From assembly GCA_902787595.1 (NCBI GenBank), contig CADAHD010000033.1, positions 1 to 16,485 of the forward strand: a stretch of 16,485 bases of DNA, read 5' to 3'. The translations under genes were made by a program, and so were the position numbers. Below are positions 1 to 8,607 of this stretch, piece by piece; positions within the stretch are counted from its first letter, which is position 1, and every line of letters begins with the position of its first letter. The notes below the pieces were generated by a model. That model did no database searches. It was not told the DNA's origin and saw only the letters and a list, made by a program, of their open reading frames with translations. Origin of the DNA: an uncultured Lachnospiraceae bacterium (lineage in GTDB: Bacteria > Bacillota_A > Clostridia > Lachnospirales > Lachnospiraceae).

Positions 1-1
1 G

Positions 2-1063
2 GGCGGCTGCAGAGAGATACTCTACAAAGCCGGCTTAAATATCATCGCCGATGAGATCGAGCGGATAGGTGAATACGACATTACCGGCAGTTCTCCGGAA
101 AAGATCATAGGGCATAATGCGCCGCTTAAGTTTCTCAGGATATTCAATAATGAGAAGCTGATAAGGAAACTGGAAGATTCCGATGAGCTGTCTTGGAATG
201 TGGATGTATACAATGCTTATTCCGATCACATCATCGGAACCGAGCTTACGCCTGCGCAGTGGGCGTATTTCGAGAGGCTTTATGACGGCTGCGGCTTATT
301 TGGCGGAAAACCTTTCAGCCGCGCCCTTTTCAGGCGCCTTGGAGATACAGACTGCATTTATAAGCTCAGTTATTATGAGATGTTCCTCCACTTCAGGGAA
401 GAGCGCGAGGAATTCAGAAGACTGCGCCTGCCCGCGGCAAAGGATGTTGATGATGTTGTTGACGGCATGGAAGAAATGCTGGAATACACACGCCACGATG
501 AAAAGATGGACAGGCGCATAGAAGAAAGATGGCTTAATTCCGATATGGAATACAGAGGCCGGGATTACAGCATTCTGATGCCCAGGAACTCTTATGACTT
601 TTTCCATGAAGCTATGGGGCAGGGAAATTGCGTTTTGTCTTATGCTGCAGCGCATTCGGAGTGCAGGACTACCGTTTTGTTCCTCAGGAAAAACGATGAG
701 CTTAAGAAACCCCTGGTTACCATGGAGGTTTACGGAAACCATGTGGAGCAGGTATTCGGGCGCTTTAACCGCATACCGGATATAGAGGTGCTGGTTTTTC
801 TGGAAGAATACTGCCGCAAAAAGAAGATCTATTACGATCCTGAATTTATCATCCGCAAATGTCTGGGAGCAGAAGAAGACATTGAGATAGAATACGAATT
901 TGAAGAAGAAGGCATAGTGACCGACCACAGCATGAGAGCTCTGTACAGCGCATATATAAAAGATTTCAGGAAGCGCATGTGCTGGCCGTCCTTCTGTCCC
1001 GAAGAAGATGAAAAAGAATACAGGCAGCTGGAGTTTGAGGATTGCTTTCCCATGGTGGCGTAA
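2..1063 (+). CDS. PcfJ-like protein, 5' end cut by window
   Basis: The frame is open from base 2 with no stop, so the gene begins upstream; the GTG at 200 is only an internal valine codon. The 353 visible residues include a stretch typical of the PcfJ family: a Gly-Asn-Cys-Val-Leu motif at about 630, followed by a beta-rich core with FLRK, LVTMEVYG and VEQVFGRFN. The family is named after a gene of the conjugative plasmid pCF10 but is common on clostridial chromosomes, and its biochemical role is unknown. The C-terminal third is acidic and rich in Glu and Tyr. The TAA stop overlaps the next ATG by one base (TAATG), so translation is probably coupled. The family call is from recognised motif layout only; no conjugation genes are visible nearby. 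Confidence 0.75.
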   Translation, partial: GGCREILYKAGLNIIADEIERIGEYDITGSSPEKIIGHNAPLKFLRIFNNEKLIRKLEDSDELSWNVDVYNAYSDHIIGTELTPAQWAYFERLYDGCGLFGGKPFSRALFRRLGDTDCIYKLSYYEMFLHFREEREEFRRLRLPAAKDVDDVVDGMEEMLEYTRHDEKMDRRIEERWLNSDMEYRGRDYSILMPRNSYDFFHEAMGQGNCVLSYAAAHSECRTTVLFLRKNDELKKPLVTMEVYGNHVEQVFGRFNRIPDIEVLVFLEEYCRKKKIYYDPEFIIRKCLGAEEDIEIEYEFEEEGIVTDHSMRALYSAYIKDFRKRMCWPSFCPEEDEKEYRQLEFEDCFPMVA

Positions 1064-1839
1064 TGGATGCAGCCGGTAAAAGAAGAGAAAACAGGATAAG
1101 AGCGTTAAAGAGCGCCACGCAGGGCAGCGCCCCGGCGGTCAAAAAGACAGAGCGCAAGTCTCCGCTGGCGTTTCTCAGACCATACAGGCCGGTGTTCATC
1201 GCCCTTGCCATCTTTATACTGGGCGTGGTGGTAGTCAACCGGAAGTCTGTATCGGATAACGGCTATGTGCTTACCGAGCATCTGGACGAGTGCGCCGTAA
1301 GCATTACTTCGCCCTATGGCGATGAGATAAAGCTGACTATGGCGGATCTGTCGAGATATATCATGCGCATAGAGCGCGAAGGCGACATACATGCCAGGGC
1401 CTATGATGAGGCCGATCCCACGGCTTACTGGAAGCTGCGCATAAGCACAGATAAGGAAGCGGGATACATTTCCAATATTGCAAAAAAGACCCTGATCGAA
1501 TACGCCGTAAGGGATGCCATATATTCGCTGGAGGCGGAGAGAGCAGGCTTTTCACTGGATGAAGAGCGCTTAAAGGAAATACATTATGACGCCGAAAGAG
1601 AATATTTTAAGATGTCGCAGCAGGCAAAGACCGCAAGCGGACTGGGTATAGCGGATATTGAAGAAAATCTCAAAAAAGAAACACTTGTGCGGGATTATAT
1701 GTTATACTTAAATGATGTGGCCGGCGGAAATGCTGATGTGGGCAGCGATTATTACGAGAAACTCAAAGCAGCTTACAGCATTACTGAGCATACGGAGGTT
1801 ACCGGACAGTTCAGACCGGGCTACGTTACGATCAACTGA
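1063..1839 (+). CDS. Single-pass membrane protein with SurA-like extracytoplasmic region
   Basis: This 258-residue protein starts at the ATG overlapping the previous stop; GGTGG about 4 bases upstream can serve as a ribosome binding site. Residues 1-43 are strongly basic (Lys/Arg), residues 44-58 form one hydrophobic helix, and the remaining 200 residues should lie outside the membrane. From about residue 85 the outer part is helical and charged, with a layout like the N-terminal domain of SurA/PrsA-type foldases (paired helices around KTLIEYAVRDAIYSLEAERAGF, then a long Glu/Lys-rich helix). No parvulin domain follows. It could be a chaperone without isomerase activity or an unrelated membrane-anchored helical protein. 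A 12-base gap precedes glgB. Confidence 0.6.
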   Translation: MDAAGKRRENRIRALKSATQGSAPAVKKTERKSPLAFLRPYRPVFIALAIFILGVVVVNRKSVSDNGYVLTEHLDECAVSITSPYGDEIKLTMADLSRYIMRIEREGDIHARAYDEADPTAYWKLRISTDKEAGYISNIAKKTLIEYAVRDAIYSLEAERAGFSLDEERLKEIHYDAEREYFKMSQQAKTASGLGIADIEENLKKETLVRDYMLYLNDVAGGNADVGSDYYEKLKAAYSITEHTEVTGQFRPGYVTIN

Positions 1840-1851
1840 CAGAGGAGAGAT

Positions 1852-3708
1852 ATGATGAACAGGGATGTTTTTATCAGGGATTTCATGGAAGGAAATGCGC
1901 TGAAGGCATATGAGTATTTCGGCGCTCATGTATCAAAGACAGGGACTGTGTTCAGGACATACGCGCCCGCGGCAAGAGGAGTGAACATCTTCGGCGACTT
2001 CAACAACTGGACCGAAGTGCCGATGGAGCGTGATGACAAGGGCGTATGGAGCATCACGATAAAGAATGCAAAACCCGGGGATCTGTATAAATATGTTATC
2101 TACGGAGACAATTACTGGAGGGCAGAACACGCCGATCCTTATGCGTTCGGAGCAGAGCTGCGGCCCGGAAGCGCATCAAAGATAGTAGACCTTGATGAAT
2201 ATACTTTCGGTGATGATGAATGGATAAAGAACAGGAGCGACTGTAAAGACAAGCCGCTTTCGATATACGAGGCGCATCTGGGAGCCTTTAAGCGCAACCC
2301 CGATGAGGAGCACGGCTGGTACAGCTATCGTGAGATAGCCGCGCCGCTGATAGAGCATGCAAAGAACAGCGGATATACCCATATAGAGTTTATGCCTTTA
2401 TGCGAATATCCTTTTGACGGTTCCTGGGGCTATCAGCTGACAGGCTACTTTGCTCCCACCTGCCGCTACGGCAGTCCCGCGGATCTTAAGTATCTGGTGG
2501 ATGAATGCCATAAGGCCGGCCTGGGTGTGATAATGGATTACGTTCCCGTGCACTTTGCGCTGGATGATTTTGCCATGAAGCTTTACGATACCACCAGGCT
2601 TTATGAGGACTATCGTGACAGCCAGTGGGGAACCTGCGTGTTCAACCATAAGAGACCGGAAGTGGTAAGCTTTTTGCTTTCGGCGGCGGATTACTGGATA
2701 AGCGAATTCCATTTTGACGGACTGAGAGTGGACGCCGTAAGCTGTCTCATTTACAACGACGGCGAACAGGCAAAGGGTGAGAATCCTGCGGGCATGGCCT
2801 TTGCAAGAAAGCTCACTACCCTTATAAAGAAAAAATATCCTAAGGTCATGCTCTTTGCAGAGGATTCTTCTTCCTGGCAGGGCGGAGTTACCAAAGCTGT
2901 AAAGGACGGCGGCCTGGGCTTTGATTATAAGTGGGATATGGGCTGGATGTATGACAGTCTGTATTTCCTTTCACTTCCTGCAGAGCAGAGAGGGGCAAAC
3001 TACCACAAGCTTACCTTCTCCATGTGGTATTACTATACGGAGCGCTTTATCCTTTCGCTCTCGCATGATGAGGTCGTAGGCGGTAAGGGCACCATACTTG
3101 AGAAGATGCACGGCAGCGAAGAAGAAAAGTTCGCGCAGATCAGAACATACTATGCGTATATGTACATGCATCCCGGCAAAAAGCTTTCCTTTATGGGAAA
3201 TGAGCTTGGGGAGCGCACGGAATGGAATGAGACCAGGGAGGTTGAATTTGAACTTCTGAAGGAAAAACGGCACAAGGGCCTTTATGACTGCGTATGCGAT
3301 CTGCAAAAGCTTTACAGGGAAAACGAAGTGCTGTATGCAAGGGAATACGAGAGGGATAATTACGAATGGCTCTATTGTCAGGACGGCGGTGAGCTGCTTT
3401 ATGTGATGAAGCGCATGGACAAGAATAAAGCTTATGTATGCGCCATCAATTTCGGCAGGGAAGATATAAAGGAATTCCCGCTGGCTCTGGATAAGGAAGA
3501 AGCAGAGGAGAAAACGTCCGAAGAAAAGACGGCAAAGAAAAAGAAGAGCCGCAAAAAGGATGAGAGCTGGAACTGCGTATTATGCACCGGCTGGGAAAAG
3601 TACGGCGGCAGCGTTCCCGTGAAGAAGGAAAAGATCAGTTCGAAGGAGCGCGTGATGAAGCTCAGTATTCCGGGCTATTGCGCAGTGATATATGAGGTTG
3701 AGAAATGA
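1852..3708 (+). CDS. glgB: 1,4-alpha-glucan branching enzyme GlgB
   Basis: The enzyme makes alpha-1,6 branches in glycogen by cutting and transferring alpha-1,4 chains in the cytoplasm. Residues about 20-110 form a CBM48-like beta domain (VNIFGDFNNW). The GH13 barrel follows with region I (VIMDYVPVHF), the nucleophile Asp294 in RVDAVS, the acid/base Glu337 in FAED and His405-Asp406 in LSHDEV, so all catalytic residues are present. At 618 residues it is slightly short for the family. The C-terminal beta domain carries a Lys/Glu-rich low-complexity stretch at residues 547-572. GGAG at 1844-1847 serves the ATG at 1852 or the adjacent one at 1855; the latter has better spacing. No other glycogen gene is in the window. 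The stop overlaps the next start (ATGA). Confidence 0.95.
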   Translation: MMNRDVFIRDFMEGNALKAYEYFGAHVSKTGTVFRTYAPAARGVNIFGDFNNWTEVPMERDDKGVWSITIKNAKPGDLYKYVIYGDNYWRAEHADPYAFGAELRPGSASKIVDLDEYTFGDDEWIKNRSDCKDKPLSIYEAHLGAFKRNPDEEHGWYSYREIAAPLIEHAKNSGYTHIEFMPLCEYPFDGSWGYQLTGYFAPTCRYGSPADLKYLVDECHKAGLGVIMDYVPVHFALDDFAMKLYDTTRLYEDYRDSQWGTCVFNHKRPEVVSFLLSAADYWISEFHFDGLRVDAVSCLIYNDGEQAKGENPAGMAFARKLTTLIKKKYPKVMLFAEDSSSWQGGVTKAVKDGGLGFDYKWDMGWMYDSLYFLSLPAEQRGANYHKLTFSMWYYYTERFILSLSHDEVVGGKGTILEKMHGSEEEKFAQIRTYYAYMYMHPGKKLSFMGNELGERTEWNETREVEFELLKEKRHKGLYDCVCDLQKLYRENEVLYAREYERDNYEWLYCQDGGELLYVMKRMDKNKAYVCAINFGREDIKEFPLALDKEEAEEKTSEEKTAKKKKSRKKDESWNCVLCTGWEKYGGSVPVKKEKISSKERVMKLSIPGYCAVIYEVEK

Positions 3709-4364
3709 ATTACGCCGATATCCCCATGGGGGTAAAAGTTCAGATCTCCGTCTCTAACGGCGGTGATACCCAGGCGAAGTTTATATCCCGCGTTATGAAA
3801 ACGGGAGACCGCAGCATACTGGTCATCCCCTTCATGCATAAGGGACTGAGGGTAAACTTTGCCGGCAGCGGCGTGCAGATTCATATGGAGGTGCCCGACG
3901 GCGAGGGCAATAACTGGACTTTCAAAAACTGCAGGATAGATACGGTTAAAAAGAACGGGCTGATCTATCACAGGATAGTATCCCCGATGAGCGAGGGCAT
4001 AGAGAACCGGCGCGGCGAGCACAGAACCTACGTGTGGCAGCCGGCGATCTTTACCATCGAGGGAGTGGCGGATCAGGTATTCTCCACTTTGAAAGATGTG
4101 AGTCCCAGCGGTTTTGCTTTTGTGCTGGATGCAAAAAAACGCCTTAACATCTTGAACGGAAGGACAGTATCGTGTACCATTAACGAGAAGAACGGAAATG
4201 TGGTACATCTTCGCGGAAAGGTTATACGCAGGGAGAGGATGGATCAGTATGTTCTTTACGGCTGCAGAAGCGGCGAGAAGAACCAGGAGGTCATTGATTA
4301 TATTGAGCGCCTGGATAAAAACAATCCCGACAGGGAAAACGATTCAGAGAACGGAGGGCAGTAG
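3705..4364 (+). CDS. PilZ-domain c-di-GMP receptor (YcgR-like)
   Basis: This 219-residue soluble protein has the two-domain layout of YcgR/DgrA-type proteins: an N-terminal beta domain (residues 1-95) and a C-terminal PilZ domain. Both c-di-GMP binding signatures are visible: RxxxR at Arg103-Arg107 and DxSxxG at Asp131-Gly136 (DVSPSG), 23 residues apart as in known PilZ domains. It should therefore bind c-di-GMP. YcgR relatives act on the flagellar motor, but no flagellar gene is in this block. The C-terminal 20 residues are charged and probably disordered. The ATG overlaps the glgB stop by 4 bases, so the two are probably translated together. The target is not evident from sequence. Confidence 0.88.
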   Translation: MNYADIPMGVKVQISVSNGGDTQAKFISRVMKTGDRSILVIPFMHKGLRVNFAGSGVQIHMEVPDGEGNNWTFKNCRIDTVKKNGLIYHRIVSPMSEGIENRRGEHRTYVWQPAIFTIEGVADQVFSTLKDVSPSGFAFVLDAKKRLNILNGRTVSCTINEKNGNVVHLRGKVIRRERMDQYVLYGCRSGEKNQEVIDYIERLDKNNPDRENDSENGGQ

Positions 4365-4366
4365 CT

Positions 4367-4768
4367 ATGGCAGAAGATGTGTTCAGAGAGAGAAAACGCT
4401 GGTTATTTCTGGGGTTACCCTGGACTTTCACCGTCTATCATGTACGTGAGGATATGATAACCATAGACAAGGGCTTCTTAAACAAATCGGAAGATGACTG
4501 CTATATGTATAAGGTGACGGATGTTCGTCTTAATACCAGTCTGCTGGAGAGGATCTTTAAGCTGGGGACCGTTACCTGCTTTACCGGTGATGTTACCGAC
4601 GCCAATCTGGTATTTAAGCATATCAGAAATGCAAAGGCTGTTAAGGATTATATACTGCAGAAGGCCGACAGCGAGCGCATCAAGCGCCGTACGGTGAACA
4701 TGCAGAATATCAACTTTGGCGCTAACGGCGATGTTGACGGAGACGGGATCCCCGATACTTTTGAATGA
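4367..4768 (+). CDS. Small bacterial PH-type (bPH2/DUF304-like) protein with C-terminal calcium-loop motif
   Basis: This 133-residue protein starts at an ATG preceded by GGAGGG at 4353-4358. The core at residues 10-100 looks like a bacterial PH (YdbS/DUF304) domain: an aromatic turn (GLPWTFTVYHV), a strand with ITIDKGFL, then VTDVRLNTSLLERIF and GTVTCF, ending in a helix with VKDYILQKADSERIKRR. There is no signal peptide and the membrane helices of many DUF304 proteins are absent, so it is probably cytoplasmic. The last 13 residues read DVDGDGIPD plus TFE, matching the DxDxDGxxD loop of EF-hand, dockerin or thrombospondin type 3 repeats. Two bases separate it from the PilZ gene and its stop overlaps folC by 4. 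Function is not known. Confidence 0.72.
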   Translation: MAEDVFRERKRWLFLGLPWTFTVYHVREDMITIDKGFLNKSEDDCYMYKVTDVRLNTSLLERIFKLGTVTCFTGDVTDANLVFKHIRNAKAVKDYILQKADSERIKRRTVNMQNINFGANGDVDGDGIPDTFE

Positions 4769-6078
4769 CCTCTGCAGAGCTTGACGAATATATATCGCAG
4801 TTAAAGAGCAGGGGCAGCAGGCCGGGACTTTTAGCTGTGAGCGCGCTGGCGCAGAAGCTGGGAGATCCGCAGAAAGGTCTTTGCGCCGTTCATATCGCAG
4901 GTACCAACGGCAAGGGTTCTGTTCTGGCTTATCTGACAGCTGTGCTTAAGGCTGCGGGAGTTAAAAGCGGATGCTTTTATTCACCGGCCATGCATGATGA
5001 GCGTGAAACGGTATGCGTGGGCGGCAGGCAGATCAGTCAAAGGAGCTGGAATGCATACTGGGAAAAGATAAAGGCAGCCGAAGAGGCTCTTGGGGCCGAA
5101 GGCGCGGAGCTGCCTACTTTTTTTGAAGCCCTTTGCGTGCTGGCGTTCATGTATTTTAAGGATAAGGGCTGCGAGGCCGTCGTCGTTGAATGCGGCATGG
5201 GCGGAGCGGAGGATGCGACCAACATACTTACGGATACAAAGGTATGCGTATTTGCACCCATAGCTTTGGACCATATGGGTTTTCTGGGCAGCACCATAGA
5301 AGCCATTGCGGAGACGAAGAGCGGCATCATCAAGGCGGGAGCTGCCGTAGTGAGCGCCCGTCAGGAGCCGGCAGTATCGCGCATCCTTAAGGAAAAGGCA
5401 GAGAAGCAGGGCTGCAGTTTCGCGCAGGCAGAGCAGCCCGATAAGATACATTATTCCTTAAACGGCACGCGTTTTGAATTAAAGCCGTACGGAAGCATAA
5501 GGATAAGCCTTACAGGAGCGTATCAGCCGGCGAATGCGGCACTCGCGGTAAAGGCGGCGGAAGCGCTGCGTGAGAAAGGCTTTAAGATAAGCGATAAAGC
5601 TCTTAAGGAAGGGCTTAAGGCGGCGCAGTGGTACGGAAGGTTTTCGGTACTTGAAAAAAATCCCTGTATAATAGCCGACGGCGCGCATAACGAAGCGGGA
5701 GCTCTGGCGCTTAAGCAAAGCCTGGATATATATTTTCCCGAAGGCGGATACATCCTGGTGATGGGAGTGCTGAGGGATAAGGAATACGAAAAGATCATCA
5801 GCATATTGAGCGGCGGCGCGTCGCATCTGCTGACGCTGACTCCTCCCGGAAATCCCAGAGCGCTGGACGGTTATGAGCTGGCGGAATGCGGAGCCGGATA
5901 TATTCCGAATACCACGGCGGCAGGCAGTGTGGAAGAGGCACTTGAGATGGCGCTCCTTTTGTCCGGCGGAGAAAGAGCTGTTATAGCCTGCGGATCCTTA
6001 TCATGGCTGTATGCTTTCAGGATCGCAGTCGAAAATAGAAGAAAGTTTAAAAAGAAGGAACAGAAAGATGGTAGATGA
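4765..6078 (+). CDS. folC: Bifunctional folylpolyglutamate / dihydrofolate synthase FolC
   Basis: FolC joins glutamate to dihydropteroate and adds the polyglutamate tail to folates, using ATP. The 437-residue length is normal. The ATP loop GTNGKGS is at residues 46-52. Other family motifs follow: ECGMGG-x2-[24 protein letters not shown] with the expected conserved lysine, and DGAHNEAG in the C-terminal ligase domain. In the glycine-rich motif the usual Arg (GGR) is Ala (GGA). The ATG overlaps the stop of the PH-type gene with no good ribosome binding site close by, which fits translational coupling. Its 3' end overlaps folE by 11 bases. Confidence 0.95.
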   Translation: MTSAELDEYISQLKSRGSRPGLLAVSALAQKLGDPQKGLCAVHIAGTNGKGSVLAYLTAVLKAAGVKSGCFYSPAMHDERETVCVGGRQISQRSWNAYWEKIKAAEEALGAEGAELPTFFEALCVLAFMYFKDKGCEAVVVECGMGGAEDATNILTDTKVCVFAPIALDHMGFLGSTIEAIAETKSGIIKAGAAVVSARQEPAVSRILKEKAEKQGCSFAQAEQPDKIHYSLNGTRFELKPYGSIRISLTGAYQPANAALAVKAAEALREKGFKISDKALKEGLKAAQWYGRFSVLEKNPCIIADGAHNEAGALALKQSLDIYFPEGGYILVMGVLRDKEYEKIISILSGGASHLLTLTPPGNPRALDGYELAECGAGYIPNTTAAGSVEEALEMALLLSGGERAVIACGSLSWLYAFRIAVENRRKFKKKEQKDGR

Positions 6079-6631
6079 AGCAAAGATAGAAAAGGCGGTG
6101 CGCCTGCTCCTTGAGGGAATGGGCGAGGATGTTGAGAGAGAAGGCCTTAAGGATACGCCCAGGCGTGTGGCGCGCATGTATTCCGAAACTCTGGCGGGGA
6201 TGGATGAGAACGCCGGAGACCACCTGTGCAGAACTTTCAGTACCGAAAGCGAAGACATGGTGCTTGAGAGGGATATCACTTTCTTTTCTACCTGCGAGCA
6301 TCATCTTATGCCCTTTTTCGGCAAGGTGCATGTAGCTTATATACCGGATGGCAAGGTGGCCGGGCTTTCAAAGCTGGCCAGGACAGTAGAGGTTTTTGCA
6401 AGGCGTCTGCAGATGCAGGAGCGCATGACCGGGCAGATCGCCGACGCTCTGATGGATGAACTGGAATGCAGCGGAGCCATGGTAATGGTGGAGGCGGAGC
6501 ATACCTGCATGACCATGAGAGGCGTTAAAAAGCCCGGCAGCAGCACCGTGACAGTGGCCATGAGAGGGGATTTTGAGAATGATCCGGATCTTGAGAGACG
6601 CTTTTACGCGATGCTTGGAAAGAGCATATGA
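6068..6631 (+). CDS. folE: GTP cyclohydrolase I FolE
   Basis: FolE converts GTP to 7,8-dihydroneopterin triphosphate, the first step of folate synthesis. I chose the ATG at 6068 because AAGGAA at 6055-6060 lies at good distance and the protein then begins at the usual family start. The 187 residues carry the zinc ligands Cys76 and His79 ([10 protein letters not shown]) and Cys147 (HTCMTMRG), with the same spacing as in the E. coli enzyme, plus the [11 protein letters not shown] helix of the active-site interface. It is the canonical zinc-dependent type. The gene lies inside the folC-folE-folBK series and its stop overlaps the next start by 4 bases. Confidence 0.96.
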   Translation: MVDEAKIEKAVRLLLEGMGEDVEREGLKDTPRRVARMYSETLAGMDENAGDHLCRTFSTESEDMVLERDITFFSTCEHHLMPFFGKVHVAYIPDGKVAGLSKLARTVEVFARRLQMQERMTGQIADALMDELECSGAMVMVEAEHTCMTMRGVKKPGSSTVTVAMRGDFENDPDLERRFYAMLGKSI

Positions 6632-7470
6632 GCATGGATGAGATACAGATAGAAGGTCTTAGGATATTCGGGTATCACGGAGTATACCCCGAGGAAGAAG
6701 CCCGTGGGCAGGATTTTGTCCTGTCGCTCAGGCTTTTTTTATCCCTGCAGCAAGCAGGACTCAGTGACGGGCTGGATAAGAGCATATCCTATGAAGAGGT
6801 ATGCCTGTTTATCAAGGACGAGTTCAATAAGCAGCGCCATCAGCTTATAGAGACCGTGGCGGAGAGGCTTTCTGCCGCATTGTTCCGTAAATATGCCGGC
6901 TTAAAGGAGCTGGAGATAAAGCTTTCAAAGCCCGATGCTCCTATAGATGCGCAGTTTGAGAATGTATCCGTATGCATCAGGAGAAAGAGGCATATTGTAT
7001 ATTTGGCGTACGGAGCCAATGAGGGAGACTGCGAAAAGCAGATAAGCGAAGGCCTTAAGATGATAGATGATGACAGCTTCTGCGCTGTTTTGAAGAAGAC
7101 GGAGCCGCTCATCTCCACGCCTTACGGCGGTGTTGAGCAGCAGGATTTTTATAACGGAGCGGTCAGGATATGGACGCTTTATGAGCCGCATGAACTGCTT
7201 CGTTTCCTGCACAGGGTTGAGGAAGCCCAGGGGCTGGACAGGAGCAAAAAGCAGCACTGGGGGCCCAGGGCTCTGGATCTTGATATAATTTTTTACGATG
7301 ACCTGGTACTGGACGATGAGGATCTGGTGATACCGCATCCTGATATGGCGGCAAGGGACTTTGTTTTAAAGCCGCTTGCGCAGCTGGCTCCTTATTTCAG
7401 GCATCCCATAACAAAAAAGACCGTGGCTGAAATGGCCGCGGCCTCTGTGGAAAAGCATATAGTTTCTTAG
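6628..7470 (+). CDS. folBK: FolB-FolK fusion: dihydroneopterin aldolase and HPPK
   Basis: Two consecutive folate enzymes are joined in 280 residues. Residues 1-120 are dihydroneopterin aldolase: [10 protein letters not shown] with Glu22, ETVAER with Glu75, and the catalytic Lys101 in KLSKPDAPI. Residues 123-280 are 6-hydroxymethyl-dihydropterin pyrophosphokinase: AYGANEGD at the start, the signature [16 protein letters not shown] at 210-225 with both magnesium-binding Asp residues, and IPHP near 235. Fused FolB-FolK is known in clostridia. The product needs dihydropteroate synthase (FolP) to continue, and folP is not in the window. The TAG stop overlaps the stop of the convergent minus-strand gene. 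Confidence 0.94.
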   Translation: MSMDEIQIEGLRIFGYHGVYPEEEARGQDFVLSLRLFLSLQQAGLSDGLDKSISYEEVCLFIKDEFNKQRHQLIETVAERLSAALFRKYAGLKELEIKLSKPDAPIDAQFENVSVCIRRKRHIVYLAYGANEGDCEKQISEGLKMIDDDSFCAVLKKTEPLISTPYGGVEQQDFYNGAVRIWTLYEPHELLRFLHRVEEAQGLDRSKKQHWGPRALDLDIIFYDDLVLDDEDLVIPHPDMAARDFVLKPLAQLAPYFRHPITKKTVAEMAAASVEKHIVS

Positions 7471-8531
7471 TATTTAACGGCGTCGGAAGCACCCTGGAAT
7501 ATCTCGATATTTGTGCCGCCGTTGGTAGGGATCTGGTAGATGGGAACATCGGAATTGAAATCCCTGAAATAAACATACTCAGAGGTGATCTGTATATCTC
7601 TTACTACGCCTGAGCGCAGTATCTCTTCGCCGGCTCCGTCGGTACGTATGCGCTTGAAAGCGTAATCGTTTGCGCCGCTTTCGTCGATAGTCTGGTAGTA
7701 AATGTATCCGTCATAAAGATTAAAGGTCTCGATGCGCTCAGTGCTCAGTGTGGTCACGGCGCCTCCGTATAGCGGTATGCTCTTTAAGCTCATATTATCA
7801 TCCATATCCAGGAAATAAAGAGTGCTGCCGTCTATGGTGGGCTCATACATGTTTATATCCGAGATCTGTGTGATGCTTCCGTTCTGTCCGTCCAGCGAAA
7901 ACAGGAAGTGATTGCCTGTCATGGCAGCATAGTAAACAGATGTGCCGGCATATCCGCCGGGCTTTATGTGATCGCTTACCTTGACCATATCGTCTTTGCC
8001 TTCCGTGCTCATGCCGTTAAGCGTAACCCTGGGGGCCGGACCGTCTTTTTCCTCTGTTACCTCAAAGTGGGTATAGTACAGGGTGTTGCCCAGAAGCAGA
8101 AGCCCGTCGGAAGTGATATTGCTGAGCAGGATATTCTTTTTTCCGGCTTTGTCGACGCGGTATATGCCGCGGCCGTCGCGTATGTAACCCAGTCCCGACT
8201 GGCCGGCGCTGTCTTCGGAATAGTAGTACAGGTAATTTCCGCCTGCGTTGATGAAAGAAGCATTGGCGCCTATCACTTTGCGTATGTCGCTCTGGCCGGG
8301 GCCCATGGAATAGATGCTGCCGCCGTCATAGGGATTGGAAAAAAAGATCCTGCCATCCGATTCGCAGAAGGTGCCGCCGTTATAAAGATTTCCGGAGCTG
8401 TTTCCGGCAGTGTCCGCAGGATTTTTGGGAATGGCCTTAAGAGCCCTGCCGAAATAACTGCTCAGGACTATGAACAGTATTATCACCACAGGAATGGCTA
8501 TGACTATAGCGTTTTTGAGTTTCTTATTCAT
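7467..8531 (-). CDS. Membrane-anchored DUF5050 / beta-propeller-like protein
   Basis: This 354-residue protein begins with a short basic stretch and one hydrophobic helix (about residues 9-25) without an evident cleavage site, so it is probably anchored with the rest outside the cell. The outer part repeats a pattern of about 40-50 residues, 'gly-x-LYY/IYY-polar-turn-I/L-Y-R/I' (NYLYYYSED, NTLYYTHFE, TSVYYAAMT, STLYFLDMD, GYIYYQTID, EYVYFRDFN), with intervening 'tDG' and 'GG' turns. This is the signature of DUF5050 proteins, predicted to form a propeller. The role is unknown. It has its own promoter at 8564-8592 and is divergent from the hydrogenase operon. Its stop overlaps that of folBK. 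Confidence 0.75.
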   Translation of the reverse strand: MNKKLKNAIVIAIPVVIILFIVLSSYFGRALKAIPKNPADTAGNSSGNLYNGGTFCESDGRIFFSNPYDGGSIYSMGPGQSDIRKVIGANASFINAGGNYLYYYSEDSAGQSGLGYIRDGRGIYRVDKAGKKNILLSNITSDGLLLLGNTLYYTHFEVTEEKDGPAPRVTLNGMSTEGKDDMVKVSDHIKPGGYAGTSVYYAAMTGNHFLFSLDGQNGSITQISDINMYEPTIDGSTLYFLDMDDNMSLKSIPLYGGAVTTLSTERIETFNLYDGYIYYQTIDESGANDYAFKRIRTDGAGEEILRSGVVRDIQITSEYVYFRDFNSDVPIYQIPTNGGTNIEIFQGASDAVKY

Positions 8532-8539
8532 AAGCGCCT

Positions 8540-8607
8540 ACCCCGTATATTATTACTAATTTGATTATATACCCCGCATAAATTATTAGCAAATGTTTGA
8601 TTGATAA
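8540..8607. repeat. Imperfect tandem duplication in the divergent promoter region
   Basis: ACCCCGTATA at 8540-8549 recurs as ACCCCGCATA at 8571-8580, 31 bases later. The similarity continues with gaps: TTATTA, then C/A-rich AAT, then TTGATT in both copies. The first copy covers the leader of the DUF5050 gene; the second lies in the spacer of its promoter and runs into the -35 box of the hydrogenase promoter. The 31-base period is close to three helical turns. It could be paired operators or an old duplication that produced two promoters. Confidence 0.5.
8564..8592 (-). promoter_or_regulatory. Sigma-A promoter of the DUF5050 gene
   Basis: On the minus strand, TTGCTA (8592-8587) and a perfect TATAAT (8569-8564) are separated by exactly 17 bases. 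The predicted start is near 8557, giving a leader of about 25 nt before the ATG at 8531. The -35 box lies 8 bases from that of the plus-strand promoter. Confidence 0.7.

Noticed and set aside
7433..7444. GGCCGCGGCC palindrome near the end of folBK as a terminator.
   Set aside because: It has no loop and no T-run on either strand and lies within coding sequence.
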